From NCBI GenBank assembly GCA_022766245.1, contig JALEPL010000012.1, positions 1-64,000 of the forward strand: a stretch of 64,000 nucleotides of DNA. The letters run 5' to 3'. The notes under the pieces are model-generated. The model saw only the letters and a program-made list of their open reading frames with translations, searched no databases and was not told the origin of the DNA. The DNA is from Lachnospiraceae bacterium (GTDB taxonomy: Bacteria > Bacillota > Clostridia > Lachnospirales > Lachnospiraceae). Shown piece by piece: positions 1-8,888 of this stretch; the first letter of the stretch is position 1; the number at the start of each line of letters is the position of its first letter. Both the position numbers and the translations under genes were made by a program.

Positions 1-171
1 TAAATCACTTGCGGCAGATTTACCAATCTTGTCATATAAAGACTTTAAACGATTATAGTCTGCATCCAGGTATTGCTTAACAATATTATATCCATCTTCT
101 GCATCATTTGTGCTTAAGTCAAGAAGGAGTTGTGTTTTTAAAGCATGCTCAATATCTAAAGTCATAATCAT
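1..171 (-). pseudogene. Abi family (Abi_2-like) protein fragment, runs off left edge
   Basis: Read leftwards from about 171 the frame gives MTLDIEHALKTQLLLDLS followed by EDGYNIVKQYL, which resembles the conserved core of Abi_2 (AbiD/AbiF-like) abortive infection proteins. In that family this motif normally lies well inside the protein, but here a TAA stop at 178-180 sits just upstream and the preceding gene ends at 199, so the N-terminal part is missing. I read it as a 5'-truncated remnant whose C-terminal part lies outside the window. The family call rests on one motif and memory. Confidence 0.5.
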
Positions 172-198
172 CGAATTTTAGTCCGTATCCTCAATTTA

Positions 199-909
199 TT
201 AATTGTACTTTGCATCCCATCGCATATATGCAATCTGAAATTCCTTCCATTTTCGCCGAGATACAGGAATTCGCTCTCCATTAATCAGTGTCAGCTTATT
301 TGGTTCCACTTTTGTGATACACGCAAAATTAACCAGATATTTGTGATGACAACGGAAGAATAGTTCTTCCGGAAGCTTGTTTTTCCATTGTAGAAGACTT
401 TCTTCGCAGTAATACATATCCGTTTTGCTCCATAACTCGCTGCCACCGCTCTGGGCAGAAAGATAACAGATGTCTTTAATCAAAATGTTGTGTGAGATAC
501 TGCGACGCATAATAGACACAGAATCAGTAAGAGACAGTTCCTCCATTACGGCTTCAAGATTATCAAAAAGTTCCTCTTCTATTATCGGTTTTGTCATAAA
601 ACGAAAGGCTCTTACAGCATAGCCTTCTTTATAGCGTTTTTCGTAAGCTGTGAGAATCGTTATAAGAATATTTGGCTATTTTTTATGTATTTTTTTACAC
701 CAGAGAATGCCGTCTTCTTTTTCATCCATAAATTCTAAATCCATAAATACAAGATCAACATCATTGTGCTCCATGTATTCATACAGGTTGGAAGGTTTTG
801 AAAAATAGACAATATCACCACCCAATCCCTTTATTTTATTAAATTTATGAATCAGCGTTTCTATTTCTTTTGCTATTATTTCATGGTCATCACAGATTGC
901 GATTTGCAT
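199..909 (-). pseudogene. LytTR-type response regulator interrupted by an in-frame TAG
   Basis: From an ATG at 909 (AGGAGG upstream) a receiver domain begins MQIAICDDHEIIAKEIETLI, with the phosphoacceptor region VDLVFMDLEFM. It stops at TAG (676-678) after CKKIHKK. The same frame continues without further stops through PNILITILTAYEKRYKEGYA into a C-terminal LytTR DNA-binding domain (FFRCHHKYLVNF, ISVSRRKWKEF-like end) to 199. The whole frame is 237 codons, normal for an AgrA/LytR-type regulator. It follows the sensor kinase on the same strand by about 60 bases, so the two would form a two-component system. The TAG most likely replaced a sense codon such as Tyr. Read-through cannot be excluded. 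A lone LytTR polypeptide could start at ATG 597. Confidence 0.8.
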
Positions 910-969
910 TGGTATTGTCCTCCTAAATGTATGTATCAGCAGTATGTTTTGGCCTCATAATGAACCAAC

Positions 970-2172
970 TTAAATGGGAAGGTATGTTGTAATTTTAATC
1001 ATGCCGTGTTCAGAACTTTGTTCAATATTTCCGTTGTATTTTTCTATGATTTCTACTACTTTATGTATGCCAAAGCCATGACTTTTTCCCGGATGTATTG
1101 CCATTTGCTCTTTTAAACTCCAGTCTGTTTTTGCACTGTTGGCTATTTCAATAGAAAAGTACTGTTTGCCAGATGAGAAATGTATCATAATCTCAGCCGC
1201 TCTATTCTCGCAGCACTGATTTGCAGCAGCAATTGCATTGGAAAGAAGATTTGAAAATAATGTACATAGATCCATATCAGATACGGTTTCATTGTTTGTC
1301 AAACAGCCATATACCTTTATTTTGACTTTTTCGTTGCAATATTGCTGCAGGTCGCAGTTTAAAATTGCGTCCACAACCTCATTGCCGGAAAAATAGAGTT
1401 TTTCCTGGAAAGAAAAAGCTTGTTGTAATTCTTTAAAATAGTCATGCAGTTTTTCTTCCGGCCCATCCTTTAAAAAAGCTTCCATACAGACGAAATGTGT
1501 TCGGATGTCATGACGAAACTTGCGAAGTTCCCGATCCATAAATTCAACGTTTTTATAGTGCTCCAGCTGCCTATGCAATAAATGTACATTTTCTTCATCC
1601 TGTTCCTGGGCCTGTATCAAAAAGCGTTCTACAAAATATACGACTAAATACACACAAATGGCTGTAAGGCCAAGTATAACAATCCGAAATGCAATTATCT
1701 CTAAAAGGTTTTCTGCCTCTAATGGCAGAAACTTTTCTGGTTTCAGAATATGTGCAGCAAGAAGTGCAGACAGATATCCGATTAGGCTAAAGCCTGTTAC
1801 CTTGCTGTCAAAGGGAAAAAAAATAATGGCAAAGAAGATAAATGTACATCCCCATACATGAGTTGACGGAAACAAATACAAAATAAAAAGGTATTGTACT
1901 AATAATGCACATACAATATATGTTTTCACCAGACGAAGATGTTTGGATATATATGAAGCATCTCTTTGGTTTTGTATTATAAAATAAACAGCCATTAACA
2001 AATAGATAAGCTGGCTGATATCAAATGCAGCAATAGAATACCATGATAACAGCGGATAGAGTCCCTGTATTTTACAGATTGTCCAGAACAAACCTGCCAT
2101 CATACAGGTGCATGGTACTAGTAGTAACAGGTAAATATAAACGGAATCCCAGTATTTTTTAATGACATTCAT
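970..2172 (-). CDS. AgrC-like GHKL sensor histidine kinase
   Basis: This 400-residue membrane kinase should autophosphorylate on His and pass phosphate to the response regulator encoded just downstream. The first ~195 residues hold about six hydrophobic segments, followed by a short coiled stretch. The phosphoacceptor motif FRHDIRTHF lies near residue 220. The GHKL ATPase domain has an N box (LFSNLLSNAIAAAN) and a late G box (KSHGFGIHKVVEII). The layout is that of quorum or peptide sensors such as AgrC and VirS, but the ligand is unknown. The membrane module is clearly related to that of the divergent chemoreceptor-like gene at 2339 (shared pattern LLLxPxxCxxAGLxxT, then FDxxxLIYL). AGAGG precedes the ATG at 2172. 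Its partner regulator is broken. Confidence 0.85.
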   Translation of the reverse strand: MNVIKKYWDSVYIYLLLLVPCTCMMAGLFWTICKIQGLYPLLSWYSIAAFDISQLIYLLMAVYFIIQNQRDASYISKHLRLVKTYIVCALLVQYLFILYLFPSTHVWGCTFIFFAIIFFPFDSKVTGFSLIGYLSALLAAHILKPEKFLPLEAENLLEIIAFRIVILGLTAICVYLVVYFVERFLIQAQEQDEENVHLLHRQLEHYKNVEFMDRELRKFRHDIRTHFVCMEAFLKDGPEEKLHDYFKELQQAFSFQEKLYFSGNEVVDAILNCDLQQYCNEKVKIKVYGCLTNNETVSDMDLCTLFSNLLSNAIAAANQCCENRAAEIMIHFSSGKQYFSIEIANSAKTDWSLKEQMAIHPGKSHGFGIHKVVEIIEKYNGNIEQSSEHGMIKITTYLPI

Positions 2173-2338
2173 AACCTACGCCTCTAATCTTTTGGACTTT
2201 GATTTATTCTTTCTGTTCTACCTATTTGTATGAAGAAATACAATAACCAGATAGCCGGAAAAAATGACCAGTTAAAAAGTGTTTTCACTGTATAATGAAA
2301 ATAATATGAAAAGGAAACGAAGGAGGAGAAAGCAACTC

Positions 2339-3400
2339 ATGAAAAAAGCAAAAGACAATATCTCTCATAAGTATCTATCTGCATTAGATGAATATATTAA
2401 TAAGGTTTATGTTCTGGTTTTGCTTTTGATTCCAGGAGCATGTCAATGTGCAGGACTGGCCTATACGTTCGAAAAAATTATGGGGTGGCTCCCAACTGTC
2501 AGATGGACGGCGTTGATTTTATTTGACGCTACCTGTCTTATTTATCTGGCAATTGGTATCTATTTGGTACGAACCGGTTTTAAGGATGGATTTGTTCTGC
2601 CTGGCAAATTAAAATCAGGGAAGATCTTCCTGGTGGTAATTATGTTTATTCAGTTTAACTTTATATTATATATGATACCGGCTACAGATTTTTGGGGGGG
2701 TGCATTCTATTTCGTAGTGTTGACAGCCTTTTTCCTGGATTATAAAATGGTTGCCGCCACATCCGCGTGCATTGGTGGTTCCATCATCGTATCATGGTTT
2801 CTTTGGGGAGAGATTCATTTACCGAACAAGAATGAATACTTTATGACCAATATGCTTGATCGTGTGATATGTGTTGCATTGTCATTACCCACTATTGTGT
2901 TACTGACTTATTTGATTCAGCACTTTTTGGTAAATGCAAAGAAAGATGAAATGGAGCGTAACAATGAGCAGGTGAAAAAAGTACTAAGCTCTGTACAAAC
3001 CCTGTCTGAAAAGTTATATTCTGCGGGAACAAGTCTGTTTCAGATTTCAGAGAATGAAAGTGTATCCGCAGAAGAATTATCTGCAACCAGTGAACAACTG
3101 CTAGAAAGCAGTAATTTGCTTGAAAACCGAACGGAAGAAAGTATGTCAAATCTTAATGAATTACGTGAGTGGGAAGCTGTTGTTGCAAGTGTGCAAAGCA
3201 ATGTTCGGGAAATTATGCTGCATATACAGGAGAATTCAGAAAAATTAGAATAACAGAATGGATATTTCAATCATGCATTTAGAGGAATTCAGGAGATGAC
3301 AGAACAGGTCAATCTCATTAATGGAATGGCAGATATGAAGCTTATGGAGCTGTGGCACGAAATATCAGTGCGCAGCTCCTTTTCGACGTTTCATTCCCTT
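2339..3400 (+). pseudogene. Membrane chemoreceptor-like protein, truncated by in-frame TAA
   Basis: The ATG at 2339 follows AGGAGG, and TATAAT lies at 2291-2296. The product has about six membrane segments related to the neighbouring sensor kinase, then a cytoplasmic helix with the chemoreceptor-type phrase SAEELSATSEQLLESS. Translation ends at 3251-3253 (TAA) after QENSEKLE. The same frame resumes with QNGYFNHAFRGIQEMTEQVN, matching the approach to a methyl-accepting signalling tip. A further indel then shifts the frame (YGAVARNISAQLL in another frame), and the rest is lost. The 304-residue product therefore lacks the CheA/CheW-contacting tip. It is probably a decayed receptor, although a truncated sensor protein may still be made. 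Confidence 0.7.
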
Positions 3401-3419
3401 ATATTACAATTTTGTCACG

Positions 3420-3449
3420 TTGCGAAAAGAATACGTATAGTGATATAAT
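3420..3449 (+). promoter_or_regulatory. Sigma-A type promoter for the DUF6465 gene
   Basis: TTGCGA (3420-3425), an 18-base spacer and a perfect TATAAT (3444-3449) lie about 60 bases ahead of the ATG at 3511. Confidence 0.6.
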
Positions 3450-3510
3450 ACTGCTTAGATAACTTCGTGATTCTAAACAGGGTTACGAGATTTATAAGGA
3501 GGATATCAAT

Positions 3511-3765
3511 ATGGCACGTAAATGCAGTGTGGAACGGGCGCAGAATAAAGCCGGAGGTTTTGCAAAAGCTAAGAAGCGAATTACGATTCAGTATCAGGGA
3601 AGAGAGCGTTTAGAAGATAATTTGTTAAATCTCATCAAGAAATCCATTCTTGAACAGGGAGTAAAAGATGAGGATATCCAGGAGATAGATATTTATATAA
3701 AACCGGAAGAACAGGCCGTATTTTACGTGGTGAATAAAGAAATCAACGGACAGATCGGTTTTTAA
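3511..3765 (+). CDS. DUF6465 family protein
   Basis: An 84-residue soluble protein with a strong AAGGAGG six to ten bases before the ATG. The N-terminus is basic and low in complexity (about 25 residues rich in K and A). It is followed by ITIQYQGRE and a C-terminal phrase IYIKPEEQAVFYVVNKE that I recognise from DUF6465, a small family common in Lachnospiraceae with no assigned function. It has its own promoter and is followed 43 bases later by parA, so the two may be co-transcribed. Confidence 0.75.
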   Translation: MARKCSVERAQNKAGGFAKAKKRITIQYQGRERLEDNLLNLIKKSILEQGVKDEDIQEIDIYIKPEEQAVFYVVNKEINGQIGF

Positions 3766-3808
3766 TTATTTATATTTCGGGAGATACATAGGATAAGGAG
3801 AGAAAAAC

Positions 3809-4576
3809 ATGGCGATAACATTTGTTGTAGCAAATCAAAAAGGCGGTATTGGCAAGACAACAACGGCCACCACATTAGCGGGAATATTGAGTAAGAAAAA
3901 GAAGACGTTGCTGATTGATGCAGATCCTCAGGGAAATTGTACCAGTACCTATGAAGCATTGATTGAGGATCAGGCAACTTTATATGACGTAATGGTGGAT
4001 TCGGATAAGCTGCCTTTAGAGGAGGCAATTCAGCATATGCCCAATGGAGATATTGTGGCATCCGATCCGTTGCTCAGCAAGGCGGAGAAAATGCTGGATG
4101 GTGATGTGGAAGGGCTGTATCGCTTAAAGGACGCGGTGGATGAACTGGAGGGATATGATTATATTGTAATTGATACGGCTCCCTCTTTAAATGTGATTTT
4201 ATACAATTGTCTGATTGCGGCAGACCAGGTTGTAATTCCGGTTACAGCGGATGCTTATGCAATGCAGGGATTACAGCAGTTAAGTGACACGATACGTGCG
4301 GTACAGAGAAGACAGAACCCGGGTCTATCCATTGCAGGATTATTGCTGGTGAAGTATGCGGGCAGATCCAATTTGGAAAAAAACGTACGGGACGAGCTGC
4401 AGCAATTAGCAGATAGTATGGGCACAAAGCTGTTTCAGACGGCAATTCGTGAATGTGTGAAGACGAAGGAAGCGCAAACAAAGAAAAAGTTATTGATTGA
4501 TTATGCGCCCAAGTGTACTACTATGCAGGATTATCAGGCTTTTGTAAAGGAGCTGCTAAAAGGGGTAAAGAAATAA
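3809..4576 (+). CDS. ParA/Soj-family ATPase without an adjacent ParB
   Basis: A deviant Walker A motif (KGGIGKTTT, residues 11-19), the switch I region LLIDADPQGNCTS and a Walker B-like IVIDTAPSL mark a ParA/MinD-superfamily ATPase of 255 residues, the usual size for Soj. Such proteins dimerise on ATP, bind DNA non-specifically and position cargo or plasmid and chromosome origins. No ParB gene or parS-like cluster is visible next to it, so it may be an orphan acting on another cargo. GGAGAG precedes the ATG. It sits between DUF6465 and an oxidoreductase on the same strand. Confidence 0.85.
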   Translation: MAITFVVANQKGGIGKTTTATTLAGILSKKKKTLLIDADPQGNCTSTYEALIEDQATLYDVMVDSDKLPLEEAIQHMPNGDIVASDPLLSKAEKMLDGDVEGLYRLKDAVDELEGYDYIVIDTAPSLNVILYNCLIAADQVVIPVTADAYAMQGLQQLSDTIRAVQRRQNPGLSIAGLLLVKYAGRSNLEKNVRDELQQLADSMGTKLFQTAIRECVKTKEAQTKKKLLIDYAPKCTTMQDYQAFVKELLKGVKK

Positions 4577-4608
4577 TCAACTGATATAGCTGTAATCGGA
4601 GGAGCCAA

Positions 4609-6264
4609 ATGAATATTTTAGTGATCAATGGAAGCCCCAAGGGGAAACGCAGCAACACCTATCGAATGACACAGGCTTTTGTGGAAGGGATGCAGCAGGC
4701 CGTGGAAGATGTCCAGGTGGAAGAACTTACCGTAAGGCAGCTGGAGATTAAGCCATGTCTGGGCTGCTTTGCCTGCTGGAACAAGACACCGGGGAAGTGT
4801 TGCATACAGGATGATATGCAGATGGTGATACAGAAACGATTGTGGGCAGATGTGACCATATGGAGCTTTCCGCTGTATTACTTTAACGTGCCGGGAGGAT
4901 TAAAGTCGTTGATTGACCGTCAGCTTCCCATGGTACTTCCCTTTATGACTGAGCGGGAAGATCGGGTGGGCAATGGGAGTCATCCGATGCGTTATGATAT
5001 GAGCGGAAAGCAGAACGTGGTGATATCCACCTGCGGTTTTTACACCGCAGAGGGGAATTATGACAGTGTCCTCAGCATGTTTGACCATATATGCGGAAAG
5101 GATCAGTACACCACACTATTCTGCGGACAGGGCGAGCTGTTTCGTGTGCCGGAGCTGTCCAATAGAACGGATAAGTACCTGGGATATGTAAAAAATGCAG
5201 GAAAGGAATATGCTCAGGGAGGAATATCTGCAGATACAAGGAATGAGCTGAATCGTCTGCTGTATCCCAAGGCTGTGTTTGAAAAAATGGCAGATGCCAG
5301 CTGGGGCATCGATAAGGAAAGTGGGGAAAAGGAAGATGACTCCCTGGTTTTTACCAGACAGATGGCAGCTCTGTATCAGAAGGAGGCATATCCAGACAAG
5401 GATCTGGTGGTGGAGATGTATTACACGGATCTGGACAAATGCTATCAGATGATTTTGGAGAAAGAGGGCAGCCGGGTTATCACGGAGGACTTGAAACCCT
5501 ATACCACAAGGATCGAGACACCCTATTCGGTATGGCATGATATTTCGGTGGGTAAGATTCGGGGAGATGAAGCTCTGATGCAGCAGATGTATAAGGTGAA
5601 GGGCGATTTTAATCTGATGATGAATTGGGACGAGTATTTTGGTGGTGCAGGCACCACTGGAAAACAAGAGGAGTCCGGGGCGAAGGAGGAGGCCAAAGGG
5701 TCATCAGGTATCCATATGCCCACAAAAGGCACCACCATGAACATCCTGCTGATTCCATGGATTGTCTTCTGGGTGGCTGCCGCCATTGACGGATATATAG
5801 GAGGACTGATCAGTATTGCATCCGTTGCACTGGTTTCGCTGTTGTCTTATCGAAACAAAAAGACAATCTATGATGTGCTGACTGGAGTGCTGGTAACTGC
5901 GTTTTCTATAGTGTCAATTTTAGGAGCGGACGGACAAGTCGTACTACCATTGTCGTATTTGTCTTTTGGAATGATGTGGACCATAAGCTGTTTCTGTAAG
6001 ATTCCGCTGACGGCGCATTACTCCATGAACGATTACAATGGGGAAACAGCCCTTACAAATCCGCTGTTTGTGAAGACCAATCGGATTCTGACGCTGATGT
6101 GGGGGATCCTATATTTGCTTACACCAATTTGGACGTATATTATTATGGGCACCAAAATTTCTTCCCTGACAGGGGCTATTAATTCGATTCTGCCGATTTT
6201 AATGGGAATTTTCACCGCCTGGTTCCAGAGATGGTATCCGGCCAGAGTGGCAAGAGGGAAATAG
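4609..6264 (+). CDS. Flavodoxin-fold NAD(P)H oxidoreductase fused to SCP2-like and membrane domains
   Basis: Residues 1-210 are a flavodoxin-like FMN reductase domain: MNILVINGSPKGKRSNTY binds the FMN phosphate, and PCLGCFACW with a later CC resembles the cysteine-rich loop of iron-sulfur flavoproteins. Residues about 265-350 (MYYTDLDKCYQMIL to KVKGDFNLMMNWDEYFG) resemble an SCP2-like lipid-binding domain. A charged linker leads to a C-terminal module from about residue 375 with some five hydrophobic segments, so this part is probably in the membrane. The total of 551 residues is far longer than a stand-alone flavodoxin reductase (about 180-250). A redox role on a lipid-like substrate at the membrane is inference. 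A terminator follows directly. Confidence 0.75.
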   Translation: MNILVINGSPKGKRSNTYRMTQAFVEGMQQAVEDVQVEELTVRQLEIKPCLGCFACWNKTPGKCCIQDDMQMVIQKRLWADVTIWSFPLYYFNVPGGLKSLIDRQLPMVLPFMTEREDRVGNGSHPMRYDMSGKQNVVISTCGFYTAEGNYDSVLSMFDHICGKDQYTTLFCGQGELFRVPELSNRTDKYLGYVKNAGKEYAQGGISADTRNELNRLLYPKAVFEKMADASWGIDKESGEKEDDSLVFTRQMAALYQKEAYPDKDLVVEMYYTDLDKCYQMILEKEGSRVITEDLKPYTTRIETPYSVWHDISVGKIRGDEALMQQMYKVKGDFNLMMNWDEYFGGAGTTGKQEESGAKEEAKGSSGIHMPTKGTTMNILLIPWIVFWVAAAIDGYIGGLISIASVALVSLLSYRNKKTIYDVLTGVLVTAFSIVSILGADGQVVLPLSYLSFGMMWTISCFCKIPLTAHYSMNDYNGETALTNPLFVKTNRILTLMWGILYLLTPIWTYIIMGTKISSLTGAINSILPILMGIFTAWFQRWYPARVARGK

Positions 6265-6284
6265 TATATTGTAAGATTAAGTAG

Positions 6285-6315
6285 TCTTCCGGTTCTTTGA
6301 ACCGGAAGATTTTTT
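6285..6315 (+). terminator. Rho-independent terminator
   Basis: The 11-bp perfect stem TCTTCCGGTTC/GAACCGGAAGA (6285-6295, 6299-6309) has a TTT loop and is followed by a T run, 20 bases after the oxidoreductase stop codon. Confidence 0.9.
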
Positions 6316-6387
6316 GTGGTGTCAAATCTTTTTTGAAAGGATTTTTTATTAACTTTGCCTTGCAATCTTCCGATAACATAAATAGAT

Positions 6388-6536
6388 CTTAATTTGTAAC
6401 TGTTCAGCAGGCATACGCATTTACTGCGGATGCTGCGAAAAAACGCATATTTAGCAAGCACAAATCCATTTGCGAAGCAAATTCTGCATGGATTTGTGCC
6501 CGTAACTATGAAGGTACTGAATAGTTATCTTAATTT
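6388..6536. mobile_element. MITE-like inverted-repeat element, copy A, with 8-bp target duplication
   Basis: The element spans 6396-6528 (133 bp), from GTAACTGTTCAG to CTGAATAGTTAT. It is flanked on both sides by the exact octamer CTTAATTT (6388-6395 and 6529-6536), as expected for a target site duplication. Inside is a strong hairpin whose arms are GCACAAATCCAT (6459-6470) and ATGGATTTGTGC. It has no coding capacity. It is inverted relative to the copies at 54449 and 56260, which share the ends and the GGTACTGAA / TTCAGTACC segment. Confidence 0.75.
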
Positions 6537-6587
6537 TATCTTTGCATACAATAAACGGATTTATTGTGCGTTGGAAAGGAGTCCACT

Positions 6588-7751
6588 ATGAAGATATCTA
6601 ATAGTTCTATTGCAATGGCTGCAACCCATCACGAGACCTCTTATACCTATAAGGAGTCGGTCACCATGGAGGCGGCGGCATCAAAAGATTTACCCGGAGC
6701 AATTCTATCCATATCCGCAGAGGCGGAAGGGAGAAGCTATACGGAGAGTATGGCAGAATACGAGAAACGGCAGGAAGAGGAAGCCCAAAAGCGGCGTCAG
6801 GAAAACGAGGCCAAAAGCCTCAGGAAAATGGCTGAGCATATGAGACCCGGAGAGAAAAACCAGTTTGCCATGCCGGAAGAAACCGACATGAAGATAAAGA
6901 TGCTCAGGCAAATTTTGGCTGCACTGAGAGGAGAAAAACTACCGAAAGAGGAGCTGGAAAAAATCAGACGATCAGATGGCGTGCTGGATTTAAGATCTAC
7001 CGCCTATCGAAATCAGGTCGAAACTTCGTTTCAGATGAATGCGTCAGCAAAACTGGCAGTGGGAACTAATGCCACAGGCACTACCTGGCAGCGGATAACG
7101 GCTACTTCAGGGTTTATGAGTGAGTCAGAGAGTACCACCTTTGCATCTTCTGGTATGGTGCAGACCCAGGATGGAAGAAATATCAGCTTCAATGTAGAGG
7201 TTTCCATGTCCCGGGCATTTATGGCGGAATTTAATACCTTAGAGGCCCAGAACTATATCAAAACGGATCCGTTGATGATTAATCTGGACACCAACATTGG
7301 CAGTGTGTCAGATCAGAAATTCTTTTTTGATCTGGATGCGGATGGCAAAAAAGAAGAGATTTCCTTTGCTGGAAAGGGAAGCGGATTTTTGGCATTGGAT
7401 CAGAATGAAGATGGCACTATCAACGATGGATCGGAACTATTTGGCACCAAAAGTGGGGATGGATTCAAGGATTTAGCCCGGTATGACGAGGATGGAAACG
7501 GATGGATCGATGAAAATGACAGTGTATTTTCCCGGCTTAGGATTTGGACAAAGGATTCGGAGGGGAATGATTACCTGATAGATTTAAAGAAGGCAGACGT
7601 GGGAGCTATCTATCTGGGCAATCAGGATACACAGTTTAGCTTAAAGGATGAAGCGAACCGGTTGAATGCGGAAATAAAGAAAACCGGCATTTATCTGAAA
7701 GAAAGCAGTGGAGCAGTTGGCACACTCAATCATGTGGATTTGGTGGTTTAG
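6588..7751 (+). CDS. Protein with Ca-binding-like FDLDADGKKEE and LDQNEDG repeats
   Basis: The start is ATG 6588 because GGAAAGGAG lies just before it. The product has 387 residues. The N-terminal half is charged and probably helical (EKRQEEEAQKRRQ). The C-terminal half has acidic loops FDLDADGKKEE, LALDQNEDGTINDGSELFG and ARYDEDGNGWIDENDS, of the kind seen in the C-terminal parts of Ca-binding adhesins and RTX-type proteins. There is no signal peptide or membrane segment, which is unusual for such a domain. It lies 14 bases ahead of a coiled-coil gene, probably in one operon. The function is unknown to me, and calcium binding is inferred from the D-rich loops. Confidence 0.7.
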   Translation: MKISNSSIAMAATHHETSYTYKESVTMEAAASKDLPGAILSISAEAEGRSYTESMAEYEKRQEEEAQKRRQENEAKSLRKMAEHMRPGEKNQFAMPEETDMKIKMLRQILAALRGEKLPKEELEKIRRSDGVLDLRSTAYRNQVETSFQMNASAKLAVGTNATGTTWQRITATSGFMSESESTTFASSGMVQTQDGRNISFNVEVSMSRAFMAEFNTLEAQNYIKTDPLMINLDTNIGSVSDQKFFFDLDADGKKEEISFAGKGSGFLALDQNEDGTINDGSELFGTKSGDGFKDLARYDEDGNGWIDENDSVFSRLRIWTKDSEGNDYLIDLKKADVGAIYLGNQDTQFSLKDEANRLNAEIKKTGIYLKESSGAVGTLNHVDLVV

Positions 7752-7765
7752 GAGGGGGAAACTGC

Positions 7766-8728
7766 ATGAAGATAGAATATAGTTCGGTGTTTGGGGGAGA
7801 GGAAACATCTGGCATAGGACAAGCTGTGATGCGTGATGCAAAGCAGATGAAGGGAAAAAAGTCTATAGATGGCCGCAGCTTGGCGGTATCCGTAGATCCC
7901 ATTGCTGCCAAGCGACAGCAGGCTCAGAAAAGGGCAATGAAAATCATCGGGGATGCCTTTGATGGGGAGCGAAAGATCGATGAGGACTTAAAGGCACGCA
8001 GGGAAAAGGTGGATGCCTTAAGCAAAGAGATTGGGGAGAATAAAAAGGCGCTTATGGATTTAGAAGCTGAAAGAGCTGCTCTTCGTGAGCAGTATGAGGT
8101 GGACCCGGACAGCCAGGAGGAAAAGGATTTGGAGCTTCTGGCAAAGGAGGTGGAGTCCAATTTTGAGGGCTCTGGCATCATACTGTCCCCGGAAGAACGT
8201 ATGCAGATTGCGAAAATAAAAGAGGCAGGACTGACGGAGTACCAACAGCACTCACTGGAACTAAAAGGCTATGAGGAGCCCTATGCTACAGAACTGTCCA
8301 GGGCGGAAAAAGAAGTGGCGACAGAAAATGCTATTATCAAGGGTGTTCAATTGGAACGTCTGAAATCTTCCCCCATGGTAAAAGCGCAGAATCAGGCCGG
8401 AAATGTGCTGGAGGAAGCGGGGAGGGAAATCCTGGGAATGCTTGTAGAAGAAGGAACCGAGCATATCGATGAGATCCAGGAGGAGAAGAAGGAGCAGGCC
8501 GAAAAGGAAGCCGAGAAGCAGGAAGAACTGCAGGAACGGCTTGACGCTGCCAAGGAAAAGAAGAAAGAGCAGGAGGAGTTTACGGAGGAGATTTTAGAAG
8601 CCACGGAAAAGCTTGCATCCTCGGCCAATCAGATGTCCGATGCCCAGCAGGAAGTAAAGGATATGATGAGTAAGATGAAGCTCATCGAACTGGACATTAA
8701 GGGTGCGGCGGTGGATTCGGAGATATAA
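7766..8728 (+). CDS. Coiled-coil protein of unknown function
   Basis: This 320-residue hydrophilic protein starts at ATG 7766 after GGAGGGGGAA. After a ~35-residue N-terminal segment it is almost wholly predicted coiled coil, with long runs rich in E, K, Q and A (for example KKEQAEKEAEKQEELQERLD around residues 240-260). There is no membrane segment, signal peptide or enzymatic motif. The tight spacing to the Ca-binding-like gene suggests the two work together, perhaps as a structural or regulatory pair. I do not recognise a named family. A terminator follows immediately. Confidence 0.65.
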   Translation: MKIEYSSVFGGEETSGIGQAVMRDAKQMKGKKSIDGRSLAVSVDPIAAKRQQAQKRAMKIIGDAFDGERKIDEDLKARREKVDALSKEIGENKKALMDLEAERAALREQYEVDPDSQEEKDLELLAKEVESNFEGSGIILSPEERMQIAKIKEAGLTEYQQHSLELKGYEEPYATELSRAEKEVATENAIIKGVQLERLKSSPMVKAQNQAGNVLEEAGREILGMLVEEGTEHIDEIQEEKKEQAEKEAEKQEELQERLDAAKEKKKEQEEFTEEILEATEKLASSANQMSDAQQEVKDMMSKMKLIELDIKGAAVDSEI

Positions 8729-8731
8729 TTG

Positions 8732-8799
8732 AAAAAAATTCCCTTTTTGGAAGTGCAAATTCGTGCGAGAAAAGTCATACTTCCGAAAAGGGATTTTTT
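8732..8799 (+). terminator. Rho-independent terminator (bidirectional form)
   Basis: Long inverted repeat with arms AATTCCCTTTTTGGAAGT and ACTTCCGAAAAGGGATT, preceded by A7 and followed by T6, directly after the coiled-coil gene. Confidence 0.8.
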
Positions 8800-8888
8800 G
8801 TGAACCTTTTTTGCAGTTATTACAATGTATCAGTGAAAGACGCAAGTAAGAACGTCTTTAATATTCGTACGTACGGGAAGAAACCAAT

